Of a stretch of DNA of 64,000 bases, positions 49,090 through 55,774 are shown in pieces (positions within the stretch are counted from its first letter, which is position 1; every line of letters starts with the position of its first letter). The notes under the pieces were generated by a model, which was given only the letters and a program-made list of their open reading frames with translations, was not told the DNA's origin and did not search any database. The DNA is from Elusimicrobiota bacterium (GTDB lineage: Bacteria > Elusimicrobiota > Elusimicrobia > Elusimicrobiales > UBA9959): contig JAGVVD010000052.1 of the NCBI GenBank assembly GCA_019135865.1, positions 77,011-141,010 on the forward strand, written 5' to 3'. Position numbers and translations under genes: made by a program.

Positions 49090-49117
49090 CCTCCGCCGGG
49101 AGCGGTCCCGACGGAGG
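49090..49117 (-). promoter_or_regulatory. Intercistronic hairpin between precursor A and downstream genes
   Basis: The minus-strand stem CCTCCGTCGGGA / TCCCGGCGGAGG is 12 bp with one G-U, around a 4-nt loop. It sits just upstream of the ribosome site of the 72-residue gene. There is no T-run, so an RNA-stabilising or processing element is likelier than a terminator. It could keep precursor mRNA in excess over enzyme mRNA. Confidence 0.65.
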
Positions 49118-49138
49118 TTGATCGGCTTATGATTACAC

Positions 49139-49336
49139 TTATTTGGGGTTGTTCGGCGTGCACACCGTGTATGACGAATTGCACCTGCAACCGGAGTTGA
49201 CGCCGTTACAGTCATCGGCTTTGGTCTCCAGCATCAGCGGCAGCGCCTCGAACTCTATGCGGTCCACGGCTTTTTCGAGGGTCAGAGCCTCGCCACCGGT
49301 CATGTTCAGCGTCCTCATTACGTGTTTCTCGTTCAT
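49139..49336 (-). CDS. RiPP precursor peptide A (two 9-residue Cys repeats)
   Basis: This 65-residue peptide has a ribosome site AAGGAGAC. The leader is about residues 1-36 and shares 25 of the first 34 positions with precursor B (MNxxHVxxxLNMTxGExLTL, then EKAxDRxEFEALPL). The core is Cys43, 50, 52 and 59: CNGVNSGCR, CNSSYTVCT, i.e. two units of C-N-x5-C-x, then PNNPK. Spacing is exactly 7-2-7. It is encoded next to the radical SAM/SPASM and protease genes. The product structure is unknown. Confidence 0.88.
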   Translation of the reverse strand: MNEKHVMRTLNMTGGEALTLEKAVDRIEFEALPLMLETKADDCNGVNSGCRCNSSYTVCTPNNPK

Positions 49337-49386
49337 TTTCTTGTCTCCTTGTCGGTCTTTTTTACGGCTTTACATCAAAATCGTCG

Positions 49387-49632
49387 TCAGCCTATGTTTT
49401 TGCTGGGACAGTCTATCGCCAGGGAATTGCAGGAGCAGGAGCTGTTGTTGCCATTACAACCACAGGATGTGTGGGAGTGATTGCATTCGCATCCGGTATT
49501 GACCCCATTGCAATCAAGGCGTGACGCTAGCAGCGGCAGTGCCTCGAATTCCATCCGGTCCGCGGCTTTTTCCAGGGTTAGCGATTCCCCTTTGGTCATG
49601 TTCAGTGACTCTAATACGTGGCTGGTATTCAT
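49387..49632 (-). CDS. RiPP precursor peptide B (four 9-residue Cys repeats)
   Basis: This 81-residue peptide starts at ATG 49632 (MNTSHVLESLNMTKGES), which aligns with precursor A and has AAAGGAG upstream. The upstream in-frame Met at 49677 is rejected. The core Cys are 41, 48, 50, 57, 59, 66, 68 and 75: CNGVNTGCE, CNHSHTSCG, CNGNNSSCS, CNSLAIDCP, i.e. four exact C-N-x5-C-x units. The tail is SKNIG. It is the first gene after the sigma-54-like promoter. The repeat count, twice that of precursor A, points to unit duplication in the core. Confidence 0.88.
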   Translation of the reverse strand: MNTSHVLESLNMTKGESLTLEKAADRMEFEALPLLASRLDCNGVNTGCECNHSHTSCGCNGNNSSCSCNSLAIDCPSKNIG

Positions 49633-49686
49633 CTTTTCTTTGGCTCCTTTCTGAGGGTCGGCTTTTTGCGCCTTCACTTAGAGTAG

Positions 49687-49702
49687 AGCAATATTTATGC
49701 CA
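49687..49702 (-). promoter_or_regulatory. Sigma-54 promoter for the precursor operon
   Basis: On the minus strand TGGCATAAATATTGCT matches the -24/-12 consensus (TGGCAC-N5-TTGCW) at 15 of the meaningful positions except one. GG and GC lie at the required spacing. It sits about 55 nt upstream of the precursor B ATG, giving a leader of roughly 44 nt. Confidence 0.75.
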
Positions 49703-49772
49703 GCCTTTTCGCTTGCTTTGGGCCACCCCTTGCCTAGAAAGCGGACACTTAAGAGAAATGCGGCCTCGGGAG

Positions 49773-49792
49773 GTATTTTCCTGCGAAAATAC
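49773..49792. promoter_or_regulatory. Perfect dyad, candidate enhancer-binding-protein site
   Basis: GTATTTTC-CTGC-GAAAATAC is an 8-bp perfect inverted repeat with a 4-nt spacer. It lies about 70-90 bp upstream of the sigma-54 -24 element, a normal distance for an NtrC-type activator site. Confidence 0.6.
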
Positions 49793-49802
49793 TTTCTCAA
49801 GT

Positions 49803-49832
49803 GAAAAGAAAAGGCGGGCCGTCTGGCCCGCC
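49803..49832 (-). terminator. Intrinsic terminator after the hybrid kinase gene
   Basis: On the minus strand GGCGGGCC-AGAC-GGCCCGCC is followed by TTTTCTTTT. It separates the SBP-YcaO-kinase unit from the precursor unit. Confidence 0.9.
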
Positions 49833-49856
49833 TCGCGCCTGTACTATTATATTTCC

Positions 49857-51380
49857 TTAAACAGCGGTCCAGGGCGGCTCTTTACCGGTTACCTTGAGCC
49901 AGGGGAGGTGGGCGAATTTGACGGCATCGTGGCCGGTGGCCATGGCCAGGTTGGTGAAACCGCGCTCCCTGAGGGTTTTGGCGATATCTTCGCCTTTGAC
50001 GCCTTCCCCCAGATCGGAATCCATAAAGATCGGTGTATCTTTGGGCAGATCGGGCAGGACCGCTTCCAGTTCGGCGCGGGTCCGGCAGGCTTTGAGTTCT
50101 ACCCCGCCCGCTTTAGCGGCCGTCTTCCAGTTCATGTGCACCAGCGGATCGTCGTCCAGAAGAACGGCCACACTAGGCGCCGCGGATCGCTCTGCCCGAG
50201 GCAATTCTATGGTCACTGCGGTCCCTTTTCCGGATTCGGAATTTGTTGCCAGGGTCCCGCCCCATTCTTCCACGGTCTGTTTGGCGTGGTAAAGCCCCAG
50301 CCCGGTGCCGCCGGCCTTGCCGTGGGTTTCGCCCTTCTGCCCCAGCTTTGCCAGTATTTCCGGAGGGATCCCCTTGCCGTCATCCTTAACGCTCAATAAC
50401 GCCTTTCCGTCCAGGGCGGAAAGCGTCACCGAAACCGTGCCGCCTTTATCGATGGCCTCCACCGCGTTGTTGACCAGGTTGGAGACGATGCGCTGGAACT
50501 CGCACGGGTCTACGGCGGCCTTAATGCCGTCGCCGCTGCCGAACTCTATGGCGACGCCGGGCTTGTCCTTGTGCTGGATACGCTTCTCCGCTATCACCTG
50601 CTCGATAAGGTCGGAAAGTGGGCAGATCTCCGCCTTTGCCTCTACCTCGGCGCCGGGTGCGCGGTAGCGGTGCAGCAGGTCGTTGGCGATGGCCTGCATG
50701 CGGCCGACCGCGCCGTCTATCAGTGTGCGCTGGTCGGCGGGGAGCGCGAGGCTCTTGGTGGCCGCGCCAAGTGCCGCCAGCGGGGAGCGGATATCGTGCG
50801 CCACCTGTGCGGCGAGTGAAACAAGCCGGAGATTCAGTTTTCTCTCGGCCTCAAATGCTTTCAGGCGCAGTGCTAGGGTTTTATTTAAAAAATGGTTTAT
50901 GAGCATGACGAAAAAAATAAGGGCCAGGCGTGTAAGCCAGATCCCGGTGCGAAAATGTGCGGAATGTATGGAGCGGAATGTCAGGGTCCACTTCCGTCCG
51001 TCGATGCCCGCCAATTCGGCTTCGGCGCGCTTGAATTTGAAAAACAGCAGTTCTTTCAGCAGGGAATGCTGCGCTTCGCAGCCGGTCTTATAAGATAGAT
51101 TGATGAAGTCCTGCCTTTGGTCGGCAGGTTTGAATATGGAGCAACGCGCTACCCCGAGAGATTCGAGGTCCTCTATCTTCTGGGCTATCAGATAAGGGTT
51201 GGAAACAACTCTGGAATCGTTAAGATAGGACTGTGCCGTGGTTATTTTCTGACGCACCAGGTCGCGGGCCAGGAACTCGAATACGGTCTGAATGGCGGCG
51301 AGCCCCAGAAGTATCGCAATAAGCATGGCGAACGCGTTTGACGTCCGCAGATTTTGAGGCCGGGGATGAACGAGTCTCAT
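49857..51380 (-). CDS. Hybrid histidine kinase with C-terminal receiver-like domain
   Basis: This is a 507-residue protein. Two membrane helices (about residues 15-37 and 147-166) enclose a periplasmic sensor of about 110 residues. The kinase core has His195 (VAHDIRSPL), the N-box 'VSNLVNNAVEAID', G1 'DDGKGIP' and G2 'GGTGLGLYHAK'. A receiver-like domain follows (VLLDDDPLVHMNW, with 'FMDSDL' near residue 450 as phospho-Asp site). It starts 8 nt after the YcaO-like gene. It may sense the peptide or a trigger and feed the missing sigma-54 activator. Confidence 0.87.
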   Translation of the reverse strand: MRLVHPRPQNLRTSNAFAMLIAILLGLAAIQTVFEFLARDLVRQKITTAQSYLNDSRVVSNPYLIAQKIEDLESLGVARCSIFKPADQRQDFINLSYKTGCEAQHSLLKELLFFKFKRAEAELAGIDGRKWTLTFRSIHSAHFRTGIWLTRLALIFFVMLINHFLNKTLALRLKAFEAERKLNLRLVSLAAQVAHDIRSPLAALGAATKSLALPADQRTLIDGAVGRMQAIANDLLHRYRAPGAEVEAKAEICPLSDLIEQVIAEKRIQHKDKPGVAIEFGSGDGIKAAVDPCEFQRIVSNLVNNAVEAIDKGGTVSVTLSALDGKALLSVKDDGKGIPPEILAKLGQKGETHGKAGGTGLGLYHAKQTVEEWGGTLATNSESGKGTAVTIELPRAERSAAPSVAVLLDDDPLVHMNWKTAAKAGGVELKACRTRAELEAVLPDLPKDTPIFMDSDLGEGVKGEDIAKTLRERGFTNLAMATGHDAVKFAHLPWLKVTGKEPPWTAV

Positions 51381-51388
51381 CAGAAGGC

Positions 51389-52249
51389 CTAAAAGACAAA
51401 TCTCCGCTCACTCCCCAGGTGCCAAGGCAGATAATCTTTGCAGACAGCGCGGAAGAGGGAGTAACCGTCATAATGAGGTCGACGCAGCTCCGCCACAAAA
51501 TCAAGCGCCGGTCGCGGCCAGTTTTTTTGCTCGGGGCGATATAGCGCGCTTAAAGCCGCGGCCTGGTTCATTCCAAAATACTTCAAGCGGCCGGCCAGGA
51601 TAGGATAAATGTCGGAGCGTTCCCTGAGATTCTTGAAGATATTTAAATGACGCCAGGCTTCGATCAGGGCGTGTTCCCAGGGCTTCTCTCCGCAGGCGCA
51701 AACGCGCGAGCCGGGGAATGCGCCTCCCCCGCGCAATGCCACGACCGCGCCGAAGCACAGGGGGTCGGGCAGGCCGGGGATGTCATGCCCGACCCTCCTC
51801 TCGAAATAGATGATCCGGTCGAATTGACCGGCATAATGTTTCCCCAACTCCGTGAGTTCCGGTCGTGCGGTCTCTTTCATGGGATAGCGCTCGTCCACCC
51901 ATTTTGACCAAAGCCAGCGTTCCACGGCTTCCGCCTGCGCACGCATTAGTGTGGGGGCTCGTTCAAAGCCGGCGGCCATTCCGCAGCGAGTCGGATACTC
52001 ATCGAATTTAAAGAGCCTGCGTTCCTCTGGAGAGAATCCGGTTTCGCGCTCAAGCCATTCCAGAGACTCCGCCACGGCGATCCTCTGCGCCCACCGGCGG
52101 TCTTTTGCCGTGCCGCCGCCGATAGCCACGCCGTCCGAACCCGTAACTATGGCTGACCAGCCTATGGTGCCTCCGGAAATGTTCTTTACCGGAGCGGATT
52201 TGATGCTTTTTATCAGCGGCAGGAACCTGTCCGGGAATCTGAACTTCAC
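51389..52249 (-). CDS. Compact YcaO-like protein
   Basis: This is a 286-residue protein. YcaO-type ATP/Mg motifs are visible: 'AVAESLEWLERE' (Glu61, Glu64, Glu67-Arg68), 'CGMAAGFERAPTLMRAQAEAVERWLW' (in part; Glu107, Glu110-Arg111) and 'WEHALIEAWRHL' (Glu197). The C-terminus (RRFVF) lacks the Pro-rich tail of azoline cyclodehydratases, and no E1-like partner is nearby. The protein is shorter than the usual length of about 400. I chose GTG 52249 because it overlaps the SBP stop by 4 nt (GTGA). ATP-dependent backbone activation is expected from the family; the substrate here is unknown. Confidence 0.7.
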   Translation of the reverse strand: MKFRFPDRFLPLIKSIKSAPVKNISGGTIGWSAIVTGSDGVAIGGGTAKDRRWAQRIAVAESLEWLERETGFSPEERRLFKFDEYPTRCGMAAGFERAPTLMRAQAEAVERWLWSKWVDERYPMKETARPELTELGKHYAGQFDRIIYFERRVGHDIPGLPDPLCFGAVVALRGGGAFPGSRVCACGEKPWEHALIEAWRHLNIFKNLRERSDIYPILAGRLKYFGMNQAAALSALYRPEQKNWPRPALDFVAELRRPHYDGYSLFRAVCKDYLPWHLGSERRFVF

Positions 52250-53874
52250 CGTAGTTGGACCTTTTCGAAACGGAGCAGGTTCGCGGTAGGGGAGAAATTG
52301 TCCATGCCGATATCTTTGGATACAAGCCAGCTGAATGCGGAATTGAACAGGGGTATTACAGCCGCATCCTCGCTCACGATCCTTTCGAAATCGGCCGCGG
52401 TTTTCGTGGTCCGATCGGTCATATCCCCGGTGAGCCCGGCTATTCTGCCGGAAGGGTCGGGGAAACTTACCCCCAGGCGTGAGCAGAACATCATTCTGAC
52501 CACCCATGGCTCGTAGCTTCCCCCGATGTCCACGCGGACCACGCGGACATCCATCTCTTTGAGTTCGTCCAGGCGCTCTTTCCAGCCGGGCTTGGTCCGG
52601 TCCTCGCTTTTGAATTCCAGCTTCAGCCCCAGGCTGTCGGCGCTTTTTGTGAGAATACTTTTGACGTATTTGAGCTGCTCGGGCGTAAGCGCGTTGCTGG
52701 TGACGACGGATAGCGGGCGGTTCGTCCAAGAGCGGAAGTCCGCGTCTGAAATTTCTTGCACCCCCGGAAAGGCCTGGCCTGGATAGAACGACAGGGTGTT
52801 GCGTGATATCTCGGAAGAGATTTTTTCGTCGGCTGCGGCGTGGAGTATGGCGGCCCGGAAAGACCGGCGTAACGGCTGGGATTTGAACGGGCCGTCGCGG
52901 TAAGGGGACAGGACGACGGCGACCAGATCGGTAGGCGTGCCCAGGAACCTCTTGTAGCCCGGGGGAATGTCACGCGCTGACTCGATCCGTTTGTTGATGA
53001 TGGTGCGCACTGGCGGCAGGTTCGCGGCTTCCGGGAAGGGAAGCATCCTGATGTTTACCGAGTCGGGGGAGGGGTAATCCTCGCGCGGCCAGTCCTCCCT
53101 TTTCTGCAATAGGACCGAATTTTCATTAAAGGCTGTCAGCCGCCATGGCCCGGTTGCGGTTATTTTACGGTCATTCTTCCAGGAGCCGTCGGCGTTGAAA
53201 TCGGTGTCGCTGTAAAAGCCGTAGTACGGCATCGAGAGAAATTCCAGGATGCCGTCGGGATTGGCGGTGAATCGGAATTCCAGCGTATTTCCAGCCGCGA
53301 TCATTCCGGATATATCCCGGGTGCGGCCATTACGGAAATCGGAAAATCCGCGGAGACGCTCAAAAACAGGGATGTCTTTGTTCGCCTGTATGTACAGCCG
53401 GAAGAGCCTTAAGAGATTTTTGTGATAAGCCTCCGCTGTTATCCGGGCCCCGTCCTCGGAGCGCAAGTCTTCCTTTAGCGTGAACGTATAGCGGAGTCCG
53501 TTGTCGGAGGTGCGCCAGGTCGCGGCCAGGCAATTCTCCGATTTGCCGTCAAAAGCGTATTTGACCAGAGTGCCGACGATCTGCTCCATGAAGACCACGT
53601 TGAGCAGGGTATCGGAATGCAGAGGATTGAATGAGGGGGTTCCGCGTTCTTCTGTTAGTACGTAGGTTAGCTCTCGGGAGTCTGCCTTAGAAGTTGGGGG
53701 TCGCATTCTTGTCGATGTCAGCCAGTGAGCCATCATAATTAGCAACGCCAATATTATCGAGGTCGATATAAGCGATTTCTTCATGTATGGAGACGGCATG
53801 AATTTGCGTTTCTTGATGGGTTTTTCCTGGATCCGCGACAGGATTATAGTTGAAGCCTGTTTATTTATTTTCAT
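52246..53874 (-). CDS. Extracellular solute-binding protein, family 5 (peptide-binding type)
   Basis: This 542-residue protein has a long basic N-terminus (residues 1-30) and a hydrophobic segment (about 31-50), so it is probably membrane-tethered or exported. The mature part has the DppA/OppA layout: 'TPSFNPLHSDT', 'LVKYAFDGKSENCLAATWRTSDNGLRYTFTLKEDLRSEDG' (in part), 'ATGPWRL' and 'LRRSFRAAILHA'. No permease or ATPase genes accompany it, so it may act as a binding or sensing subunit. It has a strong ribosome site (GGGGGGAGG). It is the first gene of the SBP-YcaO-kinase unit. Confidence 0.85.
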   Translation of the reverse strand: MKINKQASTIILSRIQEKPIKKRKFMPSPYMKKSLISTSIILALLIMMAHWLTSTRMRPPTSKADSRELTYVLTEERGTPSFNPLHSDTLLNVVFMEQIVGTLVKYAFDGKSENCLAATWRTSDNGLRYTFTLKEDLRSEDGARITAEAYHKNLLRLFRLYIQANKDIPVFERLRGFSDFRNGRTRDISGMIAAGNTLEFRFTANPDGILEFLSMPYYGFYSDTDFNADGSWKNDRKITATGPWRLTAFNENSVLLQKREDWPREDYPSPDSVNIRMLPFPEAANLPPVRTIINKRIESARDIPPGYKRFLGTPTDLVAVVLSPYRDGPFKSQPLRRSFRAAILHAAADEKISSEISRNTLSFYPGQAFPGVQEISDADFRSWTNRPLSVVTSNALTPEQLKYVKSILTKSADSLGLKLEFKSEDRTKPGWKERLDELKEMDVRVVRVDIGGSYEPWVVRMMFCSRLGVSFPDPSGRIAGLTGDMTDRTTKTAADFERIVSEDAAVIPLFNSAFSWLVSKDIGMDNFSPTANLLRFEKVQLR

Positions 53875-53898
53875 GTTGCCTCCCCCCTAACTTTCCTT

Positions 53899-53927
53899 AT
53901 CCTGCCATATTTTTGAACACGGGTCAA
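53899..53927 (-). promoter_or_regulatory. Sigma-70 type promoter of the SBP-YcaO-kinase unit
   Basis: On the minus strand TTGACC (53922-53927) lies 17 nt from CAGGAT (53899-53904). The transcript would start about 18-20 nt before the ATG at 53874. Confidence 0.5.
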
Positions 53928-53933
53928 TGAAAA

Positions 53934-53964
53934 CAGGGAAAGCGATATGTTGTCGCTTTCCCTG
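53934..53964 (-). terminator. 12-bp hairpin with T-run on minus, upstream of the SBP promoter
   Basis: CAGGGAAAGCGA (53934-53945) and TCGCTTTCCCTG (53953-53964) pair perfectly with a 7-nt loop. On the minus strand TTTTCATT follows. It may stop transcripts from the tRNA side, or be part of a plus-strand RNA. Confidence 0.6.
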
Positions 53965-54162
53965 GATGCATCCGGTTACGGCCGGATCGTGGATACTCTG
54001 GGGCCAATCCCCCAAATTACAAGGAATCTACGAATAAAGTATGGCAGACGGGCCTTCCTTGCGTAAGGGTCTTTGGTCCCACGGCAGTTTAGGCCCATCC
54101 AAACAGGGACTGGAGTTATCGGCAAAATGCCGGCAACTTGTCGGCATTGCCGGGAGAAACGG
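53965..54162. other. Intergenic stretch with several inverted repeats, no gene seen
   Basis: There is no reading frame. It contains GGATGCATCC, CCGG-N6-CCGG and a bulged stem GGCAAAATGCCG/CGGCATTGCC (about 54121-54151). Together with the flanking hairpin and terminator it could be a structured RNA on plus. No known riboswitch consensus fits. Confidence 0.4.
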
Positions 54163-54192
54163 AAAGCCGCGCCTTTAAAGCGCGGCTTTTTT
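54163..54192 (+). terminator. Plus-strand intrinsic terminator without an upstream gene
   Basis: AAAGCCGCG (54163-54171) / CGCGGCTTT (54181-54189), followed by TTT, makes a six-T run. The nearest plus-strand gene upstream is more than 9 kb away. Confidence 0.8.
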
Positions 54193-54229
54193 AACTCCCC
54201 GCCGTCCTGGTGAAAGCTCTTGGCGGGTG

Positions 54230-54276
54230 CTAGCGGATACTTCTTGCGCCAATTTTTCCCGGGAGAAATTTGGCGG
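54230..54276. repeat. Right direct repeat flanking the RiPP island (47 bp), abutting tRNA-Glu
   Basis: It matches 45135-45182 (2 mismatches, one gap) in direct orientation. Its last six bases (54271-54276) are the encoded CCA, the discriminator and the final two acceptor-stem bases of tRNA-Glu. Confidence 0.75.
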
Positions 54277-54347
54277 CCCCTACGGGATTCGAACCCGTGA
54301 TCTCTGCCTTGAGAGGGCAGCGTCCTAGGCCGCTAGACGAAGGGGCC
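54271..54347 (-). tRNA. tRNA-Glu (CTC), CCA encoded
   Basis: The acceptor is GGCCCCT/AGGGGCC and the anticodon arm CTGCC-CTCTCAA-GGCAG, with anticodon CTC. The T arm is ACGGG-TTCGAAT-CCCGT and the discriminator G is followed by CCA (54271-54273). Confidence 0.95.
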
Positions 54348-54373
54348 GTACTTTCTGATTATACAAAATTCGC

Positions 54374-54445
54374 AGCCGGCGAGAGGAATCGAACCTCCAA
54401 CCTACTGTTTACAAAACAGTTGCTCTACCGTTGAGCTACGCCGGC
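54374..54445 (-). tRNA. tRNA-Thr (TGT)
   Basis: The acceptor is GCCGGCG/CGCCGGC and the anticodon arm ACTGT-TTTGTAA-ACAGT, with anticodon TGT. The T arm is GGAGG-TTCGATT-CCTCT (one G-U). The discriminator is U and CCA is not encoded. It lies 26 nt upstream of tRNA-Glu on the same strand. Confidence 0.95.
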
Positions 54446-54502
54446 GCCGCAGACGCTATTATAGGACTTTTTTAAGGGGCTTGCCCCGCGCCCGGACCGG
54501 CC

Positions 54503-55744
54503 TCAGTCCTTGGCGAAATAGTCGGTCGTTTTCCTGAGCGGGGCGGTCCAGAGATAGACCTTGCTCACCTTGCCGTCGTACTGCGGGACGGTGAGCTCGG
54601 CGTCGGGGGGGTAGCCTTCTATGCCGAAATCATGGGAGACGACGCGGGCGCCGGGCCTGAGCCTGGCCAGCTGCGGCAGGAGCTTCACGTTTATCTCCGG
54701 CAGCAGGTAGAGCGCGACCACCGAGGCGCTGGACAGGTCGACGGTGAAGATGTCGCGCTCCTCTATGGTCACAAGATGGGAGACCTTCGCCTTCTCCGCG
54801 TTGAGTCGGGCCTCTTCCGCCATGAAGTGGTCTATCTCGAAACCCCTGCCCCGCGCGCCAACGGTCGCGGCCGCGGTGATGAGTATGCGGCCGTCGCCGC
54901 AGCCGAGGTCGTAGACCGTGTCCGCCGCGGTCACGCGGGCGAGCCTGAGCATCTCCCGGACGACCTTGTGGGGCGTGGGAACGAAGTCCACGTCGGGTTT
55001 GCGTTCGGGGGCGAGCCCGGCCGCCGGCGTTTTTTTCCGGGCTTCCCCGGTCATCGGTACGAAGATCACCGGCAGCAGTTTTTCTTCCTCGATCTTCCCT
55101 TTTACCTTGCGTATCCTGACCAGGTCCTGCGAGCGTTCCCCGACGGGGGCTATAAGTCTGCCGCCTTCGGCCAGCTGGTCCAGCAGCGGCCGCGGCACCC
55201 GCGGCGGAGCGGCGGTCAGGATTATCGCGTCGAAAGGGGCCTCTTCCGGCCAGCCCTTGTAGCCGTCGGCGCAGCGGGTCCTGACGTTCCCGAACCCCAG
55301 CCGGTCCAGTGTCGCGCGCGCCGTCCGTTCCAGGGAACAGAGGATCTCCATCGAAAAGACCTTCGGGGTTATTTTCGCCAGCACCGCCGCCTGGTAGCCG
55401 GAGCCGGTGCCTATCTCGAGGACCCTGTCGCCGGGTCTGAGCTCCAGCAACTCCGTCATGTAGGCGACGATATAGGGCTGGCTGATGGTCTGGCGGCCGC
55501 CTATCGGCAGCGGGTGGTCGCCGTGGGCGTCCTCCCAGTATTCCTCGGCGACGAACTCGTGGCGCGGGACCTCGCGTATGGCGGCCAGTACCCGCGCGTC
55601 CTTCACGCCGCGGGCCTCTATCTGCTCTTCCACCATCCGCGAGCGTTCCTGGGCGTAGGGAACGAAACCGTCCGGTCCCGCGGCCGCGGCCGGCCGCGCC
55701 GCCAGGGCGGCGGCGAGGATGAACAAGAGGCGGTATGAGGCCAT
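54503..55744 (-). CDS. pcm: Exported isoaspartyl methyltransferase fused to a second SAM-methyltransferase domain
   Basis: This is a 413-residue protein. The signal peptide (MASYRLLFILAAALAARPAAA) is followed by a complete PCMT domain (about residues 30-230): 'PRHEFVAEEYWEDAHGDHPLPIGGRQTISQPYIVAYM' (in part) and the SAM motif 'VLEIGTGSGYQAAVLA'. From about residue 255 a second Rossmann methyltransferase begins, with 'DTVYDLGCGDGRILITAAATVGARGRGFEID' (in part). PCMT repairs isoaspartate in aged proteins. An exported form would need SAM outside the cytosol, which is unusual. The second domain is likely a separate methyltransferase. Confidence 0.85.
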   Translation of the reverse strand: MASYRLLFILAAALAARPAAAAGPDGFVPYAQERSRMVEEQIEARGVKDARVLAAIREVPRHEFVAEEYWEDAHGDHPLPIGGRQTISQPYIVAYMTELLELRPGDRVLEIGTGSGYQAAVLAKITPKVFSMEILCSLERTARATLDRLGFGNVRTRCADGYKGWPEEAPFDAIILTAAPPRVPRPLLDQLAEGGRLIAPVGERSQDLVRIRKVKGKIEEEKLLPVIFVPMTGEARKKTPAAGLAPERKPDVDFVPTPHKVVREMLRLARVTAADTVYDLGCGDGRILITAAATVGARGRGFEIDHFMAEEARLNAEKAKVSHLVTIEERDIFTVDLSSASVVALYLLPEINVKLLPQLARLRPGARVVSHDFGIEGYPPDAELTVPQYDGKVSKVYLWTAPLRKTTDYFAKD

Positions 55745-55774
55745 CCCTTCCCCCGGGAAGAACGGTTTCGCGGT

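Noticed and set aside
48823-49215. 130-codon minus frame overlapping the small exported protein
   Set aside because: The other frame (48852-49070) has a proper ribosome site and signal-like start. This one is low-complexity and runs through the intercistronic hairpin.
51389-52729. 446-residue version of the YcaO-like protein
   Set aside because: The extra N-terminal 160 residues are the SBP gene read in another frame. GTG 52249 restores the coupled start.
53965-54162. c-di-GMP, T-box or SAM riboswitch in the leader of the SBP unit
   Set aside because: I looked for the conserved cores on both strands. Only short chance matches occur and the order of elements is wrong.
45135-54276. Prophage or integrative plasmid
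   Set aside because: Despite the flanking repeats there is no integrase, recombinase, capsid, replication or mobilisation gene inside.
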